A stretch of DNA of 47,164 nt from an uncultured Pirellulaceae bacterium (GTDB lineage: Bacteria; Planctomycetota; Planctomycetia; Pirellulales; Pirellulaceae), in NCBI GenBank assembly GCA_938036435.1, contig CALHPU010000065.1, positions 1 through 47,164 of the forward strand. Direction: 5' to 3'. Shown in pieces: positions 9,488 to 18,027 of this stretch. Made by a program: the position numbers and the translations under genes. Within the stretch, counting starts at the first letter, position 1. The number at the start of each line of letters is the position of its first letter. The notes under the pieces are model-generated. The model was not told the origin of the DNA. It saw only the letters and a program-made list of their open reading frames with translations, and did not search any database.

Positions 9488-10051
9488 ATGATTTTTAGAA
9501 CTTTCCGCTACATCGAAACCGGTGAACTGGACTCGACATCGTCGGTTGACACCGCTGATTTGGATCAGGCTCTTGTCGATCATTTCACGGGCGATCTGAA
9601 GTCGCTGTCGGGCGATCTAGAATTGCCGATGGAGCGACCAGTACCGGATATCAAATACGTTGAGTATCGAATTGGTTCAGATCTCAAGGGCGGCGCTTTT
9701 GTGCTGTATTATTTCCACGACGAATTAATTTTGGCTTCGTTGTTGCTCAAAGGCGTCAATGACGAACCTGAAATGGAATTGTTGCAGGTTTTCAAGTATT
9801 TATTGCTAGAACCAGAAGGCATTGACGAGGAAGAAGGACCTACTGACGAGGAAATAGACGAAATACTGGCGATGGATGCTTTTGATTTCGAAAGCGTTTC
9901 GGACAGGCCGGCGTTGCTTTCGGTGGTCTATGAACTTGATCCTGATGCGGAGAGCGCGTTAGATCAGGTAGAGAGAATGAACAACCATCTAGCGTCTGCC
10001 TTTTTTCAGCTGCCGACCGAGAGAATTGATGACGGTCAACCGGAGGCTTGA
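9488..10051 (+). CDS. Acidic conserved-looking protein of unknown function
   Basis: 187 residues starting MIFRTFRYIETGELDS, with a strongly acidic middle (GIDEEEGPTDEEIDEILAMD) and no signal peptide or membrane segment. KYVEYRIGSDLKGGAFVLYY looks like a beta-rich core. I do not recognise the family. It stands alone between the divergent ROK gene and the convergent hybrid kinase, whose 3' end is 10 bases away. Codon use and frame integrity suggest a real gene. Confidence 0.7.
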   Translation: MIFRTFRYIETGELDSTSSVDTADLDQALVDHFTGDLKSLSGDLELPMERPVPDIKYVEYRIGSDLKGGAFVLYYFHDELILASLLLKGVNDEPEMELLQVFKYLLLEPEGIDEEEGPTDEEIDEILAMDAFDFESVSDRPALLSVVYELDPDAESALDQVERMNNHLASAFFQLPTERIDDGQPEA

Positions 10052-10061
10052 TTGAACGTGA

Positions 10062-12299
10062 TCACCTAGCTGTGGTGTGATCGGCGACAATTTTGAGCAA
10101 GACCTTTAGATCCAGTGGTTTGACAAGATGATGGTCAAAACCAGAATCCATAATAGCCTGATGTTCGTGGTCTTGGCCGTATCCAGTTAGGGCGATAAAG
10201 AGAGTATCTTTTAGTTCTTCGCTTCGTCGCAGCTGCTTCATCAGAGTCATGCCATCCATGCGTGGCAATCCAACATCGATCAGCGCCACATCGGGCAACA
10301 GTAAAGGCAGCTGCAAGGCAGCTGTCTCGCCGTCAGCGAAAGCTTGTACGTCAAAGTCGCGTGCTGAGAGGGCAAGCGACAACGCATCACGTGAATCATC
10401 ATTGTCTTCGACCAAGACAATCTTGCGAAGGTTCTCAGAATGTGCTTGGTTGGGTATGGATGTCCCGCGCGGAAGACGGACTTCGAAATCAGATCCTCCG
10501 TTGAATCCGGGACTGACGACGCTAACGCTGCCGTGGTGAGCCTCGACGATTCGCTTGACCAGATACAAACCGATGCCGAGCCCACCCATTGAACGATCTA
10601 GTGTCGTGTCCTCTTGGAAAAACAGCTCAAAGATATCTTGTTGCAATTCTGATTTGATGCCCTGCCCTTGATCGGAAACAACCGCGACAAAGTCACCTGA
10701 GTCTGGATCGATGCTGCAGCTTAGGGTGACTGCCGTTTGCTCCGGAGAGTATTTTGAGGCGTTGTCCAGTAAATTGACGAAAACCTGATGTAGACGAACT
10801 TCGTCCCCGCTGATTTGAAATTCATCGGTTTGACACTCAACGATCAGACGCTGTTTCTTCTCCAAAAAACGAGGCAGACTGACTTCGGCGATTTCTCGGA
10901 CCAACTTCACCAGGCAAACTGGTGCATCCTCAAACAATATTTCGTTAGAACTGATGCGATTGACATTGAGCAGATCCTTCAGCAAGCGAGAGATGATATT
11001 GGTTTGGCGAGTAACAATACCAATCGAGTTCCGGTGGTCCTCAGGAAGATCAATGGGCCTGTCAGAGGGTTGTTGGAAAACGTCTAAAGCGTACTTGATG
11101 GCCGCTACCGGATTGCGCAGTTCGTGGGACAGCATCGACAGAAACGAGTCGCGGCGCTTGACCTGTTCGGCAGCCAAGAGTTCAGCTTCTTTTAGTTCGT
11201 TGATGTCTTGGATGGTTCCTGCGAAGTACGTTATCTTTCCATCGTTATCCTTTTCCGATCGTCCTGTAATCCTGACCCAGCGATAATTTCCTGATGAATC
11301 TTTCATGCGTAGCTCGCTCACGAACATGGAACCTGTGTGCATGAACAAACGTCGGTTGTTTAGGAAGTCAGACAAATCATCTGGATGAATCCTTTTCAAG
11401 GTCAACGATCGCGAGTTTTCCAAGTCGCCGGCAGGCAAGCCTAGTAGTCTTTCAAGATGCTCGGTCAACAACCAATCATGGCGATCTGGATCGACTTCCC
11501 AGATACCCACCATTTTCCCTTCAAGGGCCAGATTTACATTACGTTCTCGGTTGCGAAGACGTTGCCGCCCCAATTCAAGTTCGGCTTCATCAAAGATCAA
11601 ACAGTAGACACCAATGACGTTTCGAGGTTGCTTGACTTGGTCAGGAATTAGGTAAACCAAGCAATTAGAATCCTCGACGAGCTCTTGGTATCTGACAAAG
11701 CTGCCAGTAAAAGCTCGATCAATATTCGGCCGCGCTGATTCCCACATCTTGCCGCCAATGACTTTGGCAAAACTAGCGCCCATCAATTCTTCATCGTTAC
11801 TGTAGTCTTCATGGAAACGTCGGTTTGCGTAGGTGATTTCGTAGTCGCGATTGATTAAGCAGATCCTGCCCGGGGCGCTGGCGAGGATCAGCGACAGCGC
11901 TTCCTGACTGACGCGCTTCGCGGTTACGTATTGAGATAAGAAGTAGAAACCTTCGATGGTTGCCGGGGCGTTAGGGTCTTGATTTTCAGCATAAAAGGGC
12001 ACAAGGCGAATGCCAAGAACAAACGTGCGCTGAGAAACACAATATTCCGCTTCGTAGTCGACAGTTTGCCCGGCGATTGCATCGACGAAATTGTCAAGCG
12101 AATCTTCGAAACTGTCCGCTCCTAAAACTTCTTTGATGGGTTTGCCGATGATGTCATCTGGTCGCTTATCCCATTGATTCGCGTAGGCTTCATTAGCGTA
12201 CAAAATCACAAAGTCTTTACTGATGGCGGCGAATTTAGCTATCGTTGCGCCCAACATTTCTTGAAAGCGAAATTCGGATTCAAATCTATTTCGAGACAC
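10062..12299 (-). CDS. Hybrid histidine kinase, PAS-PAS-PAS-HisKA-HATPase-REC
   Basis: 745 residues, no transmembrane segment, so a cytoplasmic sensor. Three PAS-type regions span about residues 10-360; the third ends in the PAC-like YRWVRITGRSEKDNDG. HisKA follows with His392 in SMLSHELRNPVAA. The ATPase domain has NLLDNASKYS, VSDQGQGI, and GGLGIGLYLVKRIVEAH. The receiver domain at about 625-745 has phosphoacceptor Asp675 in ALIDVGLP, Thr705 and Lys727, so all key residues are present and it can pass phosphate internally. It starts with GTG at 12299. Upstream lie three 18-base tandem repeats. The NIPSNAP and esterase genes lie upstream on the same strand. Confidence 0.93.
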   Translation of the reverse strand: MSRNRFESEFRFQEMLGATIAKFAAISKDFVILYANEAYANQWDKRPDDIIGKPIKEVLGADSFEDSLDNFVDAIAGQTVDYEAEYCVSQRTFVLGIRLVPFYAENQDPNAPATIEGFYFLSQYVTAKRVSQEALSLILASAPGRICLINRDYEITYANRRFHEDYSNDEELMGASFAKVIGGKMWESARPNIDRAFTGSFVRYQELVEDSNCLVYLIPDQVKQPRNVIGVYCLIFDEAELELGRQRLRNRERNVNLALEGKMVGIWEVDPDRHDWLLTEHLERLLGLPAGDLENSRSLTLKRIHPDDLSDFLNNRRLFMHTGSMFVSELRMKDSSGNYRWVRITGRSEKDNDGKITYFAGTIQDINELKEAELLAAEQVKRRDSFLSMLSHELRNPVAAIKYALDVFQQPSDRPIDLPEDHRNSIGIVTRQTNIISRLLKDLLNVNRISSNEILFEDAPVCLVKLVREIAEVSLPRFLEKKQRLIVECQTDEFQISGDEVRLHQVFVNLLDNASKYSPEQTAVTLSCSIDPDSGDFVAVVSDQGQGIKSELQQDIFELFFQEDTTLDRSMGGLGIGLYLVKRIVEAHHGSVSVVSPGFNGGSDFEVRLPRGTSIPNQAHSENLRKIVLVEDNDDSRDALSLALSARDFDVQAFADGETAALQLPLLLPDVALIDVGLPRMDGMTLMKQLRRSEELKDTLFIALTGYGQDHEHQAIMDSGFDHHLVKPLDLKVLLKIVADHTTAR

Positions 12300-12322
12300 T
12301 TATGGTTACTCAGATGGAATTT

Positions 12323-12376
12323 CAAGTCGCAGAGGTTTGCCAAGTCGCAGAGGTTTTTCAAGTCGCAGAGTTTTGC
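12323..12376. repeat. Three 18-bp tandem repeats upstream of the hybrid kinase
   Basis: CAAGTCGCAGAGGTTTGC (12323-12340), CAAGTCGCAGAGGTTTTT (12341-12358) and CAAGTCGCAGAGTTTTGC (12359-12376) are perfectly in register. They sit 24-77 bases before the kinase start, where an operator array would sit. They could equally be decay products of a simple repeat. Confidence 0.7.
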
Positions 12377-12414
12377 AGAAACACAAAACGAAGTCTTTGG
12401 CGACGTCGTGGCGA

Positions 12415-13116
12415 CTACAGATTAGAGTAAGGAGTCGGTTTTAGGAACCATTTGTGGATTTTGGACACGGTATCTTTGTATTGTGGCAAATCCTTCATCG
12501 CTTTCCACCGTGGAGAATCGAGAAACGCTTTCCAGTGTTTTTTGTGATCTTCTTCGTTTGCTGCCCACAGCATATAGACGAGGTTAGGCATGTCGTGCCC
12601 GACGATGGTCTCGCCAAAGAAAACTGGCCCTAGTTCGACATCCTTCATTAACTGAATCTCGCCATCGTTGAACATATCGACCTTGCGACGAGCGTGTTCT
12701 TCGGTGTGGCTTTCGTACAGACGAAGCTCAAAGATGCGAGCGCTTTGGTTGGTTGAGGCTGCTGGCGTTTCAAGACTGCTCATTCCAGAAAATGCTTTCA
12801 GCAAACGCGTTTCGATACGTGAAAAAATGCCATCCTTGAGCGGTCGATCGGTGTGGAGTTTGGCCGCTCCTTGGTAAGTGGCGTCAGTCCCAAGTTTCTC
12901 ATTGCAAGCGGCAAACGCATCAACGTTGGGCCAGACAATCAACACGTAGATCGAATGATCATTTTCGTCCTCGAGATTGTGGAACGCACCAACTTGCTTG
13001 ACCCCCTGACGCATTAGTGCCGGAAGCAAAGCCGCTTCAAGATACTCATCGGCGATCTTCTGTTTTTCGAAATCGAATATCTTGTAGGTTCTTAGTTCGT
13101 AGTACTCGGCGGCCAT
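12415..13116 (-). CDS. NIPSNAP-family protein with two ferredoxin-like repeats
   Basis: 233 residues. Two related halves are visible: YYELRTYKIFDFEKQK near residue 5 and FELRLYESHTEEHARRK near residue 130, the latter followed by DMFNDGEIQLMKDVELGP and PNLVYMLWAANEEDHKKHW, which are NIPSNAP hallmarks. This fold is a dimeric alpha-beta barrel, and its function in bacteria is generally unknown. There is no signal peptide. The gene follows the secreted esterase by 41 bases on the same strand and precedes the hybrid kinase, so a shared transcript is possible. Confidence 0.88.
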   Translation of the reverse strand: MAAEYYELRTYKIFDFEKQKIADEYLEAALLPALMRQGVKQVGAFHNLEDENDHSIYVLIVWPNVDAFAACNEKLGTDATYQGAAKLHTDRPLKDGIFSRIETRLLKAFSGMSSLETPAASTNQSARIFELRLYESHTEEHARRKVDMFNDGEIQLMKDVELGPVFFGETIVGHDMPNLVYMLWAANEEDHKKHWKAFLDSPRWKAMKDLPQYKDTVSKIHKWFLKPTPYSNL

Positions 13117-13157
13117 CGTGGGCTCCTAAAGTTTGATTTGATAAAAAATTTAGCGCT

Positions 13158-14768
13158 CTATTGAAGAAGCTTGTCCACAACCGGCATCATTGCATCGACC
13201 CAAATTTGGTAACCGTCCGCGTTTGGATGCAAGGCGTCGGGCATAATCGTTTTTGGCAAATTGCCGCTGTCGTCGAGAAACTTGTCACCGATGTCCAGAA
13301 AAAAGATGCGTTGGTCATCGGCAAAGTCCTTGATGATTGCATTAATTGCATCGTTCTGCTTTCGCATTTTGCCATCGGGTGTTTCGTCGCGAGGAAAGAT
13401 CGCCAACAGTAAAATCTTGGCCTCGGGCATCCGCGCCCGTAGCTCTCGCAGAATTTCCTTTATACCGGCGGCCGTCTCTTCGGGCGGCTCGGTGCGGTGG
13501 CCCGTGTTGTTGGTGCCAATCATCAATGTAATCAGCTTCGGAGATAAACCCTCAACCTCGCCGTTACGAAGGCGCCACAGAACGTTTTCAGTTCGATCAC
13601 CACTGAAGCCAAGGTTCAATGTATGTCGAGGCTTGAAGTGTTGCTTCCAAGCTTTTCTGCCTTCGGTTTCGAAATGATGCGTAATCGAATCACCAATCAC
13701 GATCATTTCGACCTTCTTCATTTTCTTTTTCTCGTTGAGTTTCTCCAAGTGGCGATCGTCCCACCAGTCCAACGCCCATGAATCGGTTTGGACGTTAGCG
13801 GTGAGTGATTTAGGCAGAGGGTCAACACCCGGATAGTCTCTCCAGATCCATCGGATTGCATCGGGAAGGACGGCGCCTCCATGATTACCATTGTGAGCTC
13901 CACCGCCGTACTCGAATTTGTAATCGTAGTCCTTGTGCTCTAGCGCTTTGGCCATTTGCTGGTTGGCCAACGGCCAGTTTCCGTGCTCGTTGTCGAGGTC
14001 GTTGCTGCCGTCCTGCAAGTAGACACGAATCGGTTGCTTTTCAGTCTTGCGAATGATGCCCGGATAGGTGTCGCCATGACGAATGTTGACGAAGCTGCCG
14101 ATGTGGCTGATCACTTTTGAGAACTGATCGGGCTTCTCCCAAGCCGCCGTAAACGCGCAAATGCCACCACTGCTGGCACCGCAGATTGCTCGACCCGCTG
14201 GATCTTTGGTGATTTTATATTTGGATTCAACCTTGGGTAAAATCTCTTCCAACAAAAATCGAACATAGTCATCACTCAGTGTGTCGTACTCGAAAGAACG
14301 GTTTTCAGGTTGTGGTCGCCAACCGGGTTTTTCTGGAAGCTTATCTTTCTTGTGCCCCGGATCAACAAACACACCGATGGTGACCGGCATCTGTCTCATG
14401 TGAATCAAGTTGTCCATCACGACGGGGGCTCGATACTCGCCAGTTCGATTGACGTAAGCGTGCCCGTCTTGAAACACCATCAAGGCCGCTGGTTTGGACG
14501 AGTCGTATTGCTTGGGAACATACACGTAAAATCTACGTTGCGTTCCGGGGAAGATTTTACTTTCGAGGTGAGTGAACTCTTCAATGGTTCCTTGCGGCGC
14601 AGCCTTGTCAATCATCGAGTCGGGTCCGTGAGAATAGCGAGTCGGCTTTGGTTTTTTCTGCTGATAGGCTTGAGCATGCGTCGGAATGAAGGTCAAAAGG
14701 GAAACCAAATAAACGAGCCATGGCCAAAGAGTAACGTTCACCGCGGGGCGGTTTCCTTCGGTCACCAT
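13158..14768 (-). CDS. Secreted esterase: alpha/beta-hydrolase fused to SGNH hydrolase
   Basis: 536 residues with a signal peptide (hydrophobic LWPWLVYLVSLLTFIPTHA, about residues 14-32). The first domain (about 50-300) is a feruloyl/enterochelin-esterase-like alpha/beta hydrolase with nucleophile motif GASSGGICAF and a histidine in GGAHNGNHGG. The second (about 345-535) is an SGNH hydrolase: block I VIGDSITHHFE, block II LGFSGDRTENV, block III MIGTNNTGH and block V DALHPNADGY. Both domains retain catalytic residues. Such fusions likely strip acyl groups from plant or algal polysaccharides. ATG at 14768 has GGAG 8 bases upstream; a TTG one codon before was not chosen. Substrate unproven. Confidence 0.9.
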   Translation of the reverse strand: MVTEGNRPAVNVTLWPWLVYLVSLLTFIPTHAQAYQQKKPKPTRYSHGPDSMIDKAAPQGTIEEFTHLESKIFPGTQRRFYVYVPKQYDSSKPAALMVFQDGHAYVNRTGEYRAPVVMDNLIHMRQMPVTIGVFVDPGHKKDKLPEKPGWRPQPENRSFEYDTLSDDYVRFLLEEILPKVESKYKITKDPAGRAICGASSGGICAFTAAWEKPDQFSKVISHIGSFVNIRHGDTYPGIIRKTEKQPIRVYLQDGSNDLDNEHGNWPLANQQMAKALEHKDYDYKFEYGGGAHNGNHGGAVLPDAIRWIWRDYPGVDPLPKSLTANVQTDSWALDWWDDRHLEKLNEKKKMKKVEMIVIGDSITHHFETEGRKAWKQHFKPRHTLNLGFSGDRTENVLWRLRNGEVEGLSPKLITLMIGTNNTGHRTEPPEETAAGIKEILRELRARMPEAKILLLAIFPRDETPDGKMRKQNDAINAIIKDFADDQRIFFLDIGDKFLDDSGNLPKTIMPDALHPNADGYQIWVDAMMPVVDKLLQ

Positions 14769-14911
14769 CAAGCTATCTCCAGTAAAATGTTTCAGTCGTG
14801 AGCGGCAACTTCAGTGAAGTTATTTGCAATATGATGATAGCAGCCATAGTTGGCTAGATGAGGAATTGAGGTCAACATTTATAATTTTCCACAGCATTTG
14901 ATTGAAATGGA

Positions 14912-15202
14912 ATGCCTGATATAGCGGATGTAATTTGCCAGTTGTGCCAACGCAATGTCAAGCTGGGAACGACCAAGCACCATCTAATCCCTTGTCGGTG
15001 CCACCGCAACAAATGGTTTCAAGCACGCTATTCTCGGGAGCAGATGCAAGAGACCATTTCAGTGTGCCGCGATTGTCACAGCGCTATTCACAAATTTGTG
15101 CCTCGCGAAAAAGAACTGGGACGATACCATAACACTATCGAATCGCTGTTGGCTCATCCTGAAATCGGAAAATTCGTTCAATGGGTTAGCAAGCGCAAAT
15201 GA
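14912..15202 (+). CDS. Small HNH-nuclease-like zinc protein
   Basis: 96 residues. CQLC near residue 9, TKHHLIPCRCH around 21-31 and CRDCHSAIH around 52-60 give the zinc pair plus the HH and H residues of an HNH core. Some proteins of this size are nucleases, others only structural. It ends 26 bases before hemG on the same strand and may be co-transcribed with it, though no functional link is known to me. No phage genes flank it. Confidence 0.75.
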   Translation: MPDIADVICQLCQRNVKLGTTKHHLIPCRCHRNKWFQARYSREQMQETISVCRDCHSAIHKFVPREKELGRYHNTIESLLAHPEIGKFVQWVSKRK

Positions 15203-15228
15203 CATTCTGATGGCGCCCCTTCAATTTA

Positions 15229-16641
15229 ATGAATCACGATCCAAAAACATTTACCATTATTGGTGGCGGCATCTCGGGGCTTTCGGCTGCATGGTACCTG
15301 AAGAAACTGCGTCCCAACGCGCAAGTGACTGTCTTTGAATCGAGCGACAAAATGGGCGGCGTGCTGCAAACGGTGCGCGTGGGAGATTTCTTGATCGAAC
15401 AGGCAGCCGACATGTTTGTCGCGCGGCCTAACTTCGCGTTGGAGCTATGCCGCGAGTTGGGCATCGACGCCGAATTGCTCACGACCAAGCCAGTGGAAGA
15501 ACGGGCGTTTATTGGGATAGGTGACCAGCTGTATCCGGTACCCCAAGGTCTATCGATGATGGTTCCGACGCGCGAGCAACCGATTCTCGAGACCAATCTG
15601 TTGACCGCCGCGGGCAAGCAACGTTTTCTGTCCGAAGATCAGATTGCTCCTGCTGAAATCGATGGCGACGAATCATTGAAATCGTTTGCCGTTCGTCGGT
15701 TCGGCGTCGAGGCTTACGAGAAGATTATTCAGCCCATGGTCAGTGGGATTTACACGGCCGACCCCGAAAAACTGAGCATGCGGGCGACGATGAAGCGTTT
15801 TGTCGATATGGAGAAAACGCACGGTAGCCTGATCGCGGGCACGGCATCGTCCGCCGAGGATCAGGCCGCGCGCGGGGCGCGATACGATTTGTTTCGCGCT
15901 CCTCAGGAAGGCATTGGCCAATTGATTTCTTCGCTTTCTGATACACTATCGCAGTTGCAGGGCGTGACCATTGCGCTCAACAGCCCTGTTTCGTCCATCG
16001 CTAAATCGGACCAGCAATGGACTCTCGACGTTGATGGAAATTCCCAGTCTTTCGATGGCTTGATCGTGGCCACGGGTGCCGACGCAGCATCCCAAATGCT
16101 CGTCAGCGTTGACTCGCAACTTTCCAGCTTGCTTACCGGCATCGAAACAGCGTCGTCAGCGATCGTGGCCATCGGCCTGAAGAAAAACCAACTGAAGAAA
16201 CCGTTTGACGGGTTTGGCATCATCTATCCACACATCGACGGAGGTCAGGTAATTGCGATCAGTTTTTCCAGCAACAAATTTTCCGGTCGCTGCGGCGATG
16301 ACGAACTGCTGATCCGCGTCTTCATTGGTGGAGCGCTGCAGAGTGAGTTGGTCGACTTAGACGACGAAGCGCTATTTGAGATCGCGCTTGCCCAGTTGGA
16401 TAAATCGGTTGGCCTTAAAGGGCAGCCAATCTTCAAGCGTGTCTTCCGTTGGCGAAACTGCATGCCCCAGTATCACCTTGGCCATGTGGAACGCGTCGAG
16501 CAAATTGAGTCGCTGGTCAAGGCTCACACCAATTTTGCATTGGCCGGTAACAGTTACCACGGCGTCGGCATTCCGGCATGTGTTGAATCTGGAAAGAATG
16601 CAGCGTTGTCCGTTTTAGGTAAAGGATCCTCGTCCACCTGA
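15229..16641 (+). CDS. hemG: Oxygen-dependent protoporphyrinogen oxidase
   Basis: FAD enzyme that oxidises protoporphyrinogen IX to protoporphyrin IX in haem synthesis (the HemY-type oxidase; naming varies). 470 residues. The dinucleotide-binding motif is IIGGGISGLSAAW (residues 10-22), followed by VFESSDKMGGVLQTV and FLIEQAADMF. QPMVSGIYTADPEKLSMRA and the C-terminal FAD motif LAGNSYHGVGIPACVESG are diagnostic. The last part of the gene is duplicated at 17901-17986 beyond the Fic/XRE module. The C-terminus after that block (LSVLGKGSSST) differs from the duplicate, suggesting that one of the two ends came with the inserted DNA. Confidence 0.95.
   Translation: MNHDPKTFTIIGGGISGLSAAWYLKKLRPNAQVTVFESSDKMGGVLQTVRVGDFLIEQAADMFVARPNFALELCRELGIDAELLTTKPVEERAFIGIGDQLYPVPQGLSMMVPTREQPILETNLLTAAGKQRFLSEDQIAPAEIDGDESLKSFAVRRFGVEAYEKIIQPMVSGIYTADPEKLSMRATMKRFVDMEKTHGSLIAGTASSAEDQAARGARYDLFRAPQEGIGQLISSLSDTLSQLQGVTIALNSPVSSIAKSDQQWTLDVDGNSQSFDGLIVATGADAASQMLVSVDSQLSSLLTGIETASSAIVAIGLKKNQLKKPFDGFGIIYPHIDGGQVIAISFSSNKFSGRCGDDELLIRVFIGGALQSELVDLDDEALFEIALAQLDKSVGLKGQPIFKRVFRWRNCMPQYHLGHVERVEQIESLVKAHTNFALAGNSYHGVGIPACVESGKNAALSVLGKGSSST
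16533..16618 (+). repeat. hemG 3'-end direct repeat, copy 1 (inside intact hemG)
   Basis: 86 bases covering the codons for the FAD motif SYHGVGIPACVESGKNAA. The copy at 17901-17986 has the same length and matches at 79 of 86 positions by manual count. Similarity resumes weakly around the stop codon (CTGAGACCAA in both). Together the copies bracket the Fic/XRE pair. Confidence 0.85.
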
Positions 16642-16653
16642 GACCAAACACTG

Positions 16654-16732
16654 TAACACGACTCTCCGAGTCGTAATGTTGCAGCAATATTGGCTCGGAG
16701 AGTCGTGCTACATTGTGCTACGTTCAGAATTC
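16654..16732. repeat. Palindromic repeat element after hemG
   Basis: CACGACTCTCCGAG (16657-16670) is perfectly inverted at 16694-16707, and the arms extend to 17 bases with one mismatch (16654-16710). A near-palindrome AATGTTGCAGCAATATT fills the centre. The right flank to 16732 recurs at 6092-6126. It begins 13 bases after the hemG stop, at the left edge of the inserted Fic/XRE segment. Confidence 0.7.
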
Positions 16733-16750
16733 CGAGTTATGAAACGTCGT

Positions 16751-17356
16751 CTAGTTACTACCGTCTAAGTATTCGTTGTGAAGGGCAATCAACTCGGTCA
16801 GGTTACCTGTGTCGGCTTTTTTGACAGAGGAAAGGTATGCGTCTCGAGCGATACTTTTTTCAACGCCAATTGTTTTTTCTGGCCATTTGACCAATGGATG
16901 GTCGTTTTGTTTCAGGAAGATGTTTCCGAGCAATCGAGACCATCGTCCATTGCCGTTTAGAAACGGATGAATGCGTACTGCTTCGAAGTGAACCCGCACT
17001 GACAACTCAAGCAGCTCATAAGTCTCATTCTCGATCCAGAAGACGATGTCACCCTCAAGCTTGTACAACTCCGTTTGGATACTCTGCCACTTGCATCCAA
17101 TGTTTAGGTCTTCTTGTCGAAATTTACCTGCGTATTCCCAAACATCGCAGAACATTTCCTCGTGAAGTTTTTGAAACCAGTTCAAATCAAACGGGGCAAG
17201 TTTTTGAGATGGCTTAGACCCTAAGTATTTGACGATTGGCTTAAGGATGTTTTGTGCTTCGGCGATGTTCAGTTGTGCGCGGGTCTTGATTGATTTGTCT
17301 TTGAGATGAGACGGGTCGATTGGCGTTTCGCCTTCAATTGGATCCCATGTTGCCAT
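16751..17356 (-). CDS. Fic-domain AMP-transferase, 'mobile mystery protein B' type
   Basis: 201 residues. The Fic motif HPFLNGNGRWSR starts at catalytic His130 and has every key residue, so it should transfer AMP (or another nucleotide part) to a protein hydroxyl. The N-terminus TWDPIEGETPIDPSHL and the length match the family named mobile mystery protein B, found next to an XRE partner in mobile contexts. A perfect inhibitory (S/T)xxxE(G/N) motif is absent; TWDPIEG is one residue off, so self-inhibition is uncertain. It starts 3 bases after the stop of the XRE gene, implying translational coupling. The target is unknown. Confidence 0.88.
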   Translation of the reverse strand: MATWDPIEGETPIDPSHLKDKSIKTRAQLNIAEAQNILKPIVKYLGSKPSQKLAPFDLNWFQKLHEEMFCDVWEYAGKFRQEDLNIGCKWQSIQTELYKLEGDIVFWIENETYELLELSVRVHFEAVRIHPFLNGNGRWSRLLGNIFLKQNDHPLVKWPEKTIGVEKSIARDAYLSSVKKADTGNLTELIALHNEYLDGSN

Positions 17357-17359
17357 TGG

Positions 17360-17731
17360 TTAAGCCCATAGTTTTCGACGCGATCCAGACATCAACTGAT
17401 GCACGAGTTGTGAAACCATCTTTTCGATTTGGTTTTGCTCAACGGCTTGAGACTCTAGGCCAGATGTGCCCTGCACCATCCCAACCAACTCGCGCGCCTT
17501 TTTAATAGCTTGTTGGTGTCGCAGTTCATAGCTATCCACTTCGTTGGCAAATTCAATGTCCACGCCAAGCGCCTCGGCGATCGCTGCAACATTGGCAAAA
17601 GTCGCGTGCTCAACACCCTTTTTGAAGATGGCCTTTAACGTGGAAACCGGAACTTCACTACGCTTAGACAGTGCTTCAAAAGTCATTCCCAACTCTTGGC
17701 GTCGCTTATCTAATTTCTCAGTGAAGTTCAT
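17360..17731 (-). CDS. XRE-family HTH protein, 'mobile mystery protein A' type
   Basis: 123 residues. The N-terminal helix-turn-helix spans about residues 8-62, with MTFEALSKRSEVPVSTLKAI as the first two helices and FANVAAIAEALGVDIEF after it. The C-terminal half (about 70-123) is helical, with RHQQAIKKARELVGMVQG. It is the upstream member of a two-gene unit with the Fic gene, so it probably represses their promoter and may act as antitoxin. The 170 bases upstream are AT-rich, as is common for such modules. Confidence 0.85.
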   Translation of the reverse strand: MNFTEKLDKRRQELGMTFEALSKRSEVPVSTLKAIFKKGVEHATFANVAAIAEALGVDIEFANEVDSYELRHQQAIKKARELVGMVQGTSGLESQAVEQNQIEKMVSQLVHQLMSGSRRKLWA

Positions 17732-17900
17732 TGGAAGCCTTTTCTTAGATCAAAATTATAGCCGTTTGACCGTATTAACATACTATTCATTAAATGATCA
17801 AAAGTCAAAAAGTATAGTTTTGTGTATGTTTTTTCAGCGAAATTCTCGGAAAGATCAATAAACCCCCTGGATTCGCTTGGTTTTTTAAGACGCAGGCTTG

Positions 17901-18027
17901 TTTTGCTTTGGCCAGCAACAGTTACCACGGAGTCGGCATTCCGGCATGTGTTGAATCTGGAAAGAATGCAGCGTTCTTTGTTTTAGATGAAAGAGGTAAA
18001 GAAACCTACGGACAGCTGAGACCAAGA
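17901..18027 (+). pseudogene. Displaced hemG 3'-end fragment (repeat copy 2)
   Basis: Reading NSYHGVGIPACVESGKNAA followed by FFVLDERGKET, this is a hemG C-terminus with no upstream part of the gene. The first 86 bases (to 17986) match intact hemG at about 92%. The remainder shares only CTGAGACCAA near the hemG stop, and the frame here runs on to 18144. It is most simply the original or donor 3' end left on the far side of the inserted Fic/XRE segment. Confidence 0.8.

Noticed and set aside
12323..12376. Possible CRISPR-like repeats
   Set aside because: The units are directly adjacent with no spacers and no cas genes are present; this is a plain tandem repeat.
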